Below are positions 1-64,000 of a DNA stretch of 64,000 nt, piece after piece (within the stretch, counting starts at the first letter, position 1; each line of letters starts with the position of its first letter). Both the position numbers and the translations under genes were made by a program. The notes beneath the pieces were generated by a model that saw nothing but the letters and a program-made list of their open reading frames with translations, was not told the origin of the DNA and did not search any database. Location: NCBI RefSeq assembly GCF_021869535.1, contig NW_026262581.1, positions 79,823,955 to 79,887,954 of the forward strand, read 5' to 3'. Source of the DNA: Mytilus californianus. Its lineage: Eukaryota > Mollusca > Bivalvia > Mytilida > Mytilidae.

Positions 1-270
1 ATGTCCAAGATATACGCACTGATGAAGTTGCATCGATACGTGATGTGTTAAGCTCCTTAGATTTACACATAAACTGAAGTGAAAACGTAACCAGTCAATG
101 AAGCGTAAAATGTAGGTCGTTGTGTGAACGCTCTTCATTATCCAAGATGAATTCATTAATGACGTTTCAATAGTATGGGATGTATAGTACACTAGATATA
201 GACCGAAATCCAAAATTTAAGCATAGTTTTCGATGGCCATTAACGTGCTTAATTGCGCAAGGTATATTTA

Positions 271-419
271 TTTAAGAATTGAATGCTTCTTTTTGTAAAT
301 TTATTGGGGTGTAAAAGCGTTGACCGAAGTACATTTTGCGCTTCATTCTAAAAAGATGCACACGGCCAACACTTTTACAACGCTATAAAATTACTAAAAG
401 AAGCATTCAATACTTAAAA
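271..419. mobile_element. small foldback MITE-like repeat
   Basis: TTTAAGAATTGAATGCTTCT on the left and AGAAGCATTCAATACTTAAA on the right are near-perfect reverse complements, 149 bp end to end. A related AAGCATTCAA segment lies near 27560. Confidence 0.6.
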
Positions 420-809
420 TTACATTTTTTGCTAGGATCATGAAAACATAATTTCTATCAAGTTTTTCTTTTATTTACCTGTGCACTCATTATTGTGGAA
501 GCTCGTGTCATCATGAATGTTACTTTCATTTTGAAATGAAGATTAATTTTAGAATGAAGCGAGATTGCTGTTAGCCAATCAAAATAACGTATTATAATGT
601 AATTATTCAATGATGAAATGTCATTGGAATGGATAAATTTAACCCTTCATGTATATTCTAAAGAATTATCAAAAAAGTAGAATTGAATATTTTTAGCAAT
701 AAATGCTCTTACTTTTACGGAATAAATTTTTCGTGTTTATTTATCATTCTATATTAGAAATGTATGGCATTTACAGTGAAAATGGTATTTCAGGATCCGC
801 ACTTTATAT

Positions 810-900
810 ACACTGCCCATCATGGTCCAATATCCAAAATCTAAATACATGGTTAGATTCAGCATATACAAGTACACCAAGAATTTAATTTATTTATTAA
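810..900 (+). repeat. fragment of the R1 ~125-bp module
   Basis: CATGGTCCAATATCCAAAAT and AATACATGGTTAGATTCAGC match R1 internal units, but no head or right end is attached. It stands just before R1 copy 1. Confidence 0.65.
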
Positions 901-939
901 TGGACAATATTAAATCTGGTGGAGAGTTCGAACATTTAA

Positions 940-1934
940 TAAATTGCTTCGCCGAGCGTAGCTGGATACGACCGCAGAGGTCCAACCCTGAACAGTTGGG
1001 GCAAAAATGGACACAATATTCGCGCTTGATACAGGTCTGAATTTGGATTGTAATTAAATATTTGACACATAATAGGTTTCTGACACAGAATAACTGTAGT
1101 CAAAGAACTTAGAATTGGTTATATGATTTGAATTTATATTCATTTTTTTGCTTTTGTGCAATACACTATGCTGTTGCGTATTGACTCCCCTCCCCCCACT
1201 TTTTTTTGCAAATGTTTCCTTTTAATTTCTGAAATCTGAAATGAGAAAAAATTGACCCCCCCCCCCCACCACAATTCCCCCCAAAAAAATTCTTTCCCTC
1301 AAGATATGGTCATAATCTCAATTCAAATTTCAAATGGAGTTTGCAACCAGAATTACCCATTTAAATACATCATAAAAGTCTTAAAATAGAAAATGACATA
1401 CATAATCATGGCTAAAATTAATAATCCTTAATAGTAACCTCTAAAAATAAATTGACAGCTAATCATCTCAAGACAATACAACATTTCTTTATACATAATT
1501 TAAAAAGCAGTGTAAGGGAGGTAATCAAAACGTTGTGTTTAGATTACCTCCCTTACACTGCTTTTAAATTGTCCATTAACCAGGACACCCTTGTTTTCCC
1601 CCTAATTCCTAAACGGTTTGAGCCATAACCCCCCAAAGCAAATCCTAACCATCCCTTTGTGGTATAATTTCAGAGAGATCCATACACCGTTCCACAAGTT
1701 ATTGTCTGGAAACTAGAAAAATGCTTATTTGGGCCATAATTCCTAAACTGTTAGGACCATAACCCTCAAAATCAATCCCAACCTTCCTTTTGTGGTTATA
1801 AACCTTATGTTTAAATTTCATAGATTTCTATTTAATTATATTAAAGTTATTGTCCGGAAACCAACTGTCTTCGGACAACGACGACGACCTGATACCAATA
1901 TACGACAGCAAAATTTTTTGCGGTCGTATAAAAA
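940..1934 (+). mobile_element. R1 repeat copy 1 (R2-like left, R1 right: chimera)
   Basis: The left palindrome GCTTCGCCGAGCGTAGC is followed by ATACGACCGCA. The first ~250 bp match R2 (tail TTATATGATTTGAATTTATA). The right end has the R1 modules, a GACGACGACG stretch and a TTGCGGTCGTATAAAAA end. A 20-bp perfect inverted repeat lies inside at 1507-1562. Confidence 0.75.
1507..1561. repeat. long perfect hairpin inside R1 copy 1
   Basis: GCAGTGTAAGGGAGGTAATC at 1507-1526 is repeated as its exact reverse complement at 1542-1561. The complementarity continues outward through an AATTTAAAA/TTTTAAATT pair with one extra base. It is a small foldback unit, seen again twice in R1 copy 2. Confidence 0.85.
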
Positions 1935-2007
1935 CGTAATATCATAAATATTTGACAGATATATAAAAATCTATATAGGAATTGAATTTACGGACATGAT
2001 TTGATTT

Positions 2008-2190
2008 TGATTTTTGGTGTTTTAACGCCACTTTTGGGCTATTTCGTGGCAGCCAGTTTTTATTGGTGGAGGAAGCCGGAGTGCCTGGAGAAAACCACCG
2101 ACCTTCCATAGGATTGATTGATTGATTGTTGGTTGCTTAACGTCCCCCTTCAATAAGAAAACTGACAAACTAGTCAATTAATACGGACAT
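2008..2190 (+). repeat. molluscan interspersed repeat
   Basis: TGGTGGAGGAAGCCGGAGTG then CTGGAGAAAACCACCGACCT, followed by GATTGATTGATTGTTGGTTG and CTTAACGTCC. Both blocks are familiar from molluscan genomes, here apparently joined. Class not determined. Confidence 0.45.
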
Positions 2191-4348
2191 GAAGAGTATC
2201 TCTTTGTTCAATTGTCTTTTGAATAGACAAACACCTTAAATAAGTAAAGCACTTCCTTTTCTGGAGATAAAACACTTTACGACAAACAATGTTATTTTAC
2301 AAATAATTAATCCCTATATTTCTATTGGAAATAGATCATGGATTTTTCAATTGTGTATAATCTCCAATTCGGGAATGCTTTTTTTTGCTAAGAATTACTC
2401 ATAGATTGAGTTCAAACCATGCAAATAATTTAAGCATAGTACTATTAAGATAATTATAATTGTTATATTATTTTACAGCAAAAATACTTGAAAAAAAGTG
2501 GCGATACAACACTATAAAACTATTTTTCTCTGAACTTCCGGTGTTCGACTAGACGAATCCGCCATTATCATTCAATGAGAATGTGGAGATAGAACAGTAT
2601 AGTTCTGACAAAAACATGTACAATATAAGAAATTTCGTATTATAAATATATAGGAAGATAGAATATTGCACCTGGATATCAAATATATAGCATCTTCATT
2701 TTTATAAAAAGTGGACACATAACAATAATACTATAAGACTCACACGACGAGTTGTCTTATTGGCAAATCATACATCTTATTCTAATATTAACTCAGTTTT
2801 TAAAATGCTCCATACAGGAATTTAGTTTAAGCTGTAACTGGTAGGATACCTTTTATTAATCTAATTAATAATTTTTTGGTGTTTGAATATTGCTACAAGT
2901 GGGGTGCAGATGGATGTGTATGGTAATTGAGGTTTATTTGTCATCAGGTAATGATTGAAGTTTGTAAACATAATGTGACTTTGGGTGATGGGAAATGTGT
3001 GTGGGGGCAATTCATTTTTCTTGACATTGTTTAACTGTTAGCATTTAGAAATTAACATTTGAAGACCTTGTTTTCCTAATCATTTTTACTATATAAAGTA
3101 TCTCTCTATTTATAAAAGTGTTCACGATAAATGACAAAAATGAAAGAAATTGGTAAAATTGGTGGGCAGTATCTCCTATAAGATGTCCAACAGTTTTTTT
3201 TTCAAAATGGACACTAGGTAGATCTCAACATTACATAAATATTTCAATATATTAATATTCTTTATTAAACTATTGTTTATAGATTTAGTTTCCAAATGCA
3301 TTCATAGTGCATCTTTGTATTTTATATGTTAGTTCATTCGATCTTATGACAACTGGATATTTTCATTGCCTATTCATACTTTTTCCTTGATAGAAAAAGT
3401 TTCAATCAAATTCTACAGCGTTTTAAAAGTTGTAAAATCAATTCATTAAAAAAGAAACCATGATTTGATTCTAGGCTAATATTTGATCAAATGGCAATAT
3501 TGATAATTGTGGTTAAAAAATGTCAACAACTGCATGTTTACACTAAAGATTCATTAAGCATGTTAGGATAAATCTTTTAAAATGATGGGTAATATATTCT
3601 CCATCAACTGTGGGCAAGGGGAATCAGAATCTAGACAAAAATATGTGAACAAAGCAAATCTGAAGCATCAAGACAGGATTAAATGGACAGAAAATATTAG
3701 AAATTCAAGATTAGAGATGCTCTGGAAGGATAAGTATACAATGTTTTGCAATCAACAACCGTCCTGTTATCTAGTGGTCAAAGATAGTTAAAGAGATTGA
3801 ATAATTTGAGAAAAGAACTAAACCACAAAATTAAACATTGACCAATGAACCTGTGGAATGATGTCAAGTTCAGGTGATACCTGTCAGACATCAAATACAC
3901 CAAAAAGTTGACCTACTACTGACAGTAGGAGAAACAGACCTTATCACAAAAACTTAATATCCATAAAATAAGATTGAGGTCAGGTAACCCTGTTTGATGG
4001 ACATGTAGACTTTGCAAGGAAATCAAATACTAAATTATAACTCCTGTAAACATAGTTGATCTGTGCTGATTAATGAACTCTTCCAAGACTTTGCTGATCT
4101 AAACATCAAAGTACTTATAATTCAGTTTTCAATGTAAATTATATTTCAAAGGAATACAATTCCTGCTTAAATAATTGACCAGGATCAAGACGTTGCTGGT
4201 ATAAATTCATAGAAATCATACAAGAAATACAGGTTTGAAAGTGCTTACAATACATTTTCCGTATACAATACTAGTTTCAACTCATTTAAAAATAGTTGAT
4301 TGACACTGATTTTTTTTCAACTCGTCAGATATTACCATCTTAATTTCA
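2191..4348. other. vasa 3' flank, unrecognised
   Basis: AT-rich; apart from a SINE-tail fragment near 2748 I see no gene, RNA gene or repeat end. Short ORFs such as 3582-3791 have no recognisable features. Confidence 0.5.
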
Positions 4349-4462
4349 TAAAAATTTGTAAGGGTTCCGTGGAACCCAGTGTCTTGCCTACTTTTGCTGT
4401 TAATCGCAGGAATGTAGTATCGCAATGTCTCGTTTCGATTAAATTCGAAGGCTCGACAAAAA
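4349..4462 (+). mobile_element. R3 repeat copy 1, minimal 114-bp form
   Basis: Only the two ends remain: left GGGTTCCGTGGAACCC then GTCTTGCCTAC, joined to the right end with TCGATTAAATTCGA and GGCTCGACAAAAA. The tandem modules are absent. Confidence 0.72.
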
Positions 4463-5051
4463 TGTGGCATAAACTGACTGGAATTACAAACAAGCTTAAT
4501 ATCTGTTTTATGCTCCATCTGTGTTCAATGAATTTTTGCAATTGTGACACTACAGCATTCCACCTTATAACATATATATCTTGTTGTCTCATTGGTGATT
4601 ATACCATCTCTCTTTGTTTTTATATGTATGCAATTGCCTGTTACAAAGGTTACAGGTTTGGTAAAACTACAAGTGATGCATTCAAAAATAGATTTTACCT
4701 GTTTCTTTACAAATTAAAACTAGAGCTGTCCACGGACGGGCACATAGCTAGACTAATACCCTATATGTATTTTAGTTGCTGACAAGGTGATTCCTATTTA
4801 CCTATATCCAGTAGTAACATTATGGTAACCTTGGAATATGCTTTTGAGCCTGTTCATCAAAGTGAATTATCAGTAATCACTCTCTGCTCATACAAGGGAT
4901 TGTGAATATTTATAAATAGTATATGCTTGCAGATGTACTGTGTTGACTAACCATGGTGAATTTACTTTATCCCTTTCCTGGAATGTGTTACTGTGGATTC
5001 ATTGTGGAAACAACGTATCCATGAATCCATGAAAATTAGTGCTCTACAAAT

Positions 5052-5826
5052 TGAAGAACCTTTGTGGGCAGGCTCCCATACCCCACATTGTTACTGGGCA
5101 AACAAAATCTCATCAAATTCCTAAGTTTCGACTCCAAAAAAAGTCAACTGATAAAAATTCTTGTGGATATGCACAATTACATATTATGTCCTCATTAACT
5201 ACAAAGTTTCATGAAATTCTGTTGTGTGGTTTCAGAGTTGCAATGACAAACGGTTGCAGCAGTATATTTAGGCCAAAATTCTAAGTTCAAAGTGGCTTTA
5301 CTGATAGAAAAAACCTTGAATGACAATTTCCTGTTAATATGCACATCTATATAGTTTGTCTTTATTATCTATAAAGTTTCATGAAAATCTGTTGTGTGGT
5401 ATCAGGGGAGTTGCAATGACAAACTATTGCAGTCGTATAAGTAAAAAATTCCAAGTCAAAGGCATAACTCCTAGAAAAAAATTAAATCATAAATTCCTGT
5501 CGATTTGCACATCTACATAGTATGTCCTTGTTATCTACAAATTTTCATGAAATTCTGTTGTGTGGTTTCAGAGTTGCAATGACAAACGATTGCAGTAGTA
5601 TATTTAGGCCAAAATTCTAAGTTCAAAGGGGTATAACTCCTTAGTAGAATAAAAGTTGAATCATACTTTCCTGTCGATATGCACATCTACATATAGTATG
5701 TCCTTATTATCTACAAAGTTTCCTGAAATTTTGTTGCGTGGTTTCAGAGTTGCAATGACAAGAACACTGAGGACCGACGGGTCAAAAACATTATACCCTA
5801 CACAATTTTGTTGTGTGGGGTATAAT
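5052..5826 (+). mobile_element. R4 repeat copy 1, uninterrupted reference copy
   Basis: Left GTGGGCAGGCTCCCAT into ACCCCAC. Four modules have TTTCATGAAATTCTGTTGTG and a GTTGCAATGACAAAC end. The right hairpin is TATACCCTACACAA...TTGTGTGGGGTATA. It provides the empty sites used for copy 2. Confidence 0.78.
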
Positions 5827-5937
5827 AATAATAATGAATCCACAGTACATAAGGCTTCCAAGGATCAAACCTACAATCACCTCACACTAGTACAATAGCA
5901 CTGAAAAGGTGAAACAGAATTAAAATGTTGAAAATGA

Positions 5938-7134
5938 TTTAATATGAAATGCTGTAAAAACAAAACTTAAATGTATAACAATAAGTATCACAAGGTTAAG
6001 AATTAATGAAATTTTCCTCAAATCATCAAAATTTGCCTTGTTTGTAAGCAGGTATACCATTACATATTGCACTATTTCTGATTTTACAGTTCATGAGATC
6101 TATCACAATAAACAATCATCTGATTTAGTAGGATGCCACACAGACTTAAAAACATTACTTCATATAGACTAGAGTTCATCACGATTAAAGAAAGACTTAT
6201 TGGCATACATCTTATAGTCAAAGAAAAAAAACACACAACTTTTATGTAAACAAATAGACCTGGATTTGATTAAGCACATGATTTTAGGTAGCACTACTAT
6301 AAAACAATAATAATAAAAAACGCATTATCAAATCAATTCTCATTAAGATGAAATTAAAAATAAAACATAAAATGAAAATTGGTTTAGTCTGATAGGGATC
6401 TTTCAACTTAAAAAAATAATGCCCGCTTTCCAATCAATGATGAACCTTCTCACAGTTCAACATTTCTACAATTCTAGTTTCAACACTATTATTTGTGATC
6501 TTGTAACAGCTGACTCATAGTGATTACTGAACTGAACAGATTCAGCTGTTGGTTCACTTGGTTATACTACTAGTCTAGGAAGTCTTCCGATATTATGGCC
6601 TCATGGTTTAAGGCTGAGGCAAGACATGGCCTGATTAAACTCAATCTTCTTTATAAGTTCTTCAATTCTAGTCTTAAACATTGTTCCTTGTGATCTTATT
6701 CCAACATCTAACTCTGTGTGACAACTGACTTTGATTATCGTACATTGAAAGAGTGGATTCCCACTGCTGAGTCATGGTATTAATTTTTTAAATTGATGAC
6801 ATAGTGTTAATGAACAGTTGTGGCAAATTCCTAGATCAGTCTGTTCTGGTAGTTGCAACCACTGTAAGGTCCTAGCAAAACATTAAAGTTGAGAGTATCT
6901 AGGTTATTTCTGATAATCATAATTTTTTTGTAGATTTTTTAAAGTCAATGTGCTGATACATAAATGGCATACTGCTCTTCTATAACTCAACTCCTGCTTC
7001 CTTGCAGGTTACAGCATTCATTCAAATATGAATGGAGTAAAATGATTAAAAAGAACATGTTAATGTTCTTTATAGTATCTCATCGTCAAAAAACTATTTA
7101 CAACCCTTGGAATAACAATGCCAGAAATATGCGA
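5938..7134 (-). other. vasa 3' flank, probable 3' UTR (end not located)
   Basis: No AATAAA occurs on the minus strand between the stop codon and about 6000. The nearest ATTAAA variant reads at 5943-5938. The 3' UTR may therefore run about 1.2 kb, or use a non-canonical signal. Nothing else recognisable is in this stretch. Confidence 0.3.
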
Positions 7135-62904
<55,770 letters not shown>

Positions 62905-64000
62905 TGTACTGATATAAGGTGTTTGTTAAAAAACTAACTAAACATGCAAATTCATCGCACTTGTAAAATTTCATTAACCACGTGTAAATAAAAAATATGG
63001 TCACATGAAGTTCAACAGTGAAAACAAACGAATGTTATAATTAGAACAGTGTAACATTTTCCTGCATGCCACTTTCAACTCTTTGAACAATATTAAAGTA
63101 CTTCTACTGCTGTCATTGTTAATGTAAGTCAATTTTCTTCTTTTCAAACAGGGCTGTGTAGTCCCTTTCAACCCTTTCGTTCTGTCAGTTCCCTTGCCTT
63201 TCTTCCCGCTCTTACTCATGCGCAGATTAACTATTAAAGCGCACCTTCCGATGACTGAAGAGTGCTGTCCCCTGGCTTGTTACCTATATTTGTAAACGAA
63301 TTTCTGCCAATGATGGCACACCTCCTATGAGGCTATCACATGCGAAGATATGACCTCCGACCTCATTTAATAGGATGATTGATCTTAAGGAAAAGATTTA
63401 AATTTGTTATGCGGAATGCCAACCCCCTTCAACAATGAGCAAAACCAATAATGTTTAGTATTTTTTTTAAATAAGCTAAACAAAACCCTGGGATAACAAA
63501 ATATGAAACCATTCAAAAGAGAAAGGCAACACAATGTTTTGTTTGTCCTTGTGTTTTGTTATCATTTATACTGGTATTATAGAGTTCATATTTTTTTTCA
63601 AGTCATTTATTTTTATTGGCGTTTATTCCCTTATATATATACCTTAAAATTAATTGTTAGTCCACTCACCGTACACATGATTGAAAAGGGAGGATTGATC
63701 GAGATCTTAAAACTATACTAGCCCAATAAGCGACGTGTTCATGTGCCTATCCCTGCCAGAAACCTTTTAAGTGGTTGTCTTTTGTCAATCTTAATGTGCT
63801 TTTCTGTTTCTTGGGAAATATCATTGCTTAGGCACCATCTTTTGTGGCGGGATGGGTTTTTTCAGGAAAAATATTTTAAAAAAAAAAACATGCACGAAAA
63901 CGAACTTTTTTCACTGAGAAATTGAAAATAAAGGATAAAGAAATGTTTTGAATAACCCGGATGTGTCCACAAAGATCAGATCTATCATGGTCTCAGTTAA
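62905..64000 (-). promoter_or_regulatory. vasa 5' flank, putative promoter region
   Basis: About 1.1 kb upstream of the vasa ATG. I see no clear TATA box in a useful place. A TGCGCATG-type (NRF1-like) sequence sits near 63218-63226 beside the ATG of a small ORF, a plausible CpG-type start region. No repeat family was recognised here, unlike the rest of the window. Assignment as the promoter is by position only. Confidence 0.3.
63001..63219 (-). CDS. small basic ORF upstream of vasa, unrecognised (72 codons)
   Basis: Begins MSKSGKKGKGTDRTKG, is Lys/Arg/Gly-rich for about 30 residues and then mixed. It ends with TGA 96 nt before the vasa ATG on the same strand. It could be an upstream ORF in a long vasa leader, the first exon of another gene, or chance. 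I do not recognise the protein. Confidence 0.2.
   Translation of the reverse strand: MSKSGKKGKGTDRTKGLKGTTQPCLKRRKLTYINNDSSRSTLILFKELKVACRKMLHCSNYNIRLFSLLNFM

Noticed and set aside
4300-4782. 160-codon ORF on the plus strand
   Set aside because: It crosses R3 copy 1 and a SINE-tail fragment; no domain, low complexity, so chance.

Overview
The window is animal nuclear DNA: AT-rich, with GT-AG introns and a heavy interspersed-repeat load. It most likely comes from a bivalve of the mussel family (Mytilidae). That placement rests on the protein and on repeats I recognise from mussel sequences (for example 47636-47768 and 53130-53526), not on a database search.

One gene dominates. The minus strand from 62904 down to 7135 holds a complete vasa (DDX4-type DEAD-box RNA helicase) coding sequence in 17 coding exons. 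The exons total 2283 nt including the stop and encode 760 residues, and the frame closes exactly across all 16 introns. Order along the protein: an acidic N-terminus with a tryptophan; a Gly/Phe/Arg-rich low-complexity region (exons 2-6); four CCHC zinc knuckles, one per exon (exons 7-10); the full DEAD-box helicase core from Q motif to motif VI (exons 11-15); and a Gly-rich tail ending in an acidic tryptophan motif (exons 16-17). No other intact protein gene was found. A small basic ORF lies just upstream of vasa (63001-63219), and a broken zinc-finger exon related to hAT/ZNF862-like genes lies in intron 3.

Almost everything else is transposable-element sequence. Seven repeat families (called R1-R7 here; 26 copies or fragments) share one architecture. 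It consists of a left-end palindrome, a short left motif, tandem internal modules, a GAC-rich stretch, and a right-end hairpin whose last arm is usually the reverse complement of the left motif, followed by an A-run. All the copies I found point the same way, antisense to vasa. They resemble the Helentron-associated (HINE) and bivalve 'pearl'-type non-autonomous elements described in the literature. Cut-and-paste elements with clear terminal inverted repeats are also present: a piggyBac-type element nested in a larger element, three TA-flanked Tc1/mariner/pogo-type elements, a hAT-like element of about 6.9 kb enclosing other repeats, and others. Several insertions can be dated relative to one another because the interrupted host repeat exists uninterrupted elsewhere in the window.

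Layout: 1-7134, vasa 3' flank (repeats, unmapped 3' UTR); 7135-14513, compact helicase exons 11-17; 14514-30036, zinc-knuckle exons with introns full of elements; 30037-43478, glycine-rich exons 4-6; 43479-58818, a 15.3-kb intron 3; 58819-62904, exons 1-3; 62905-64000, upstream region.
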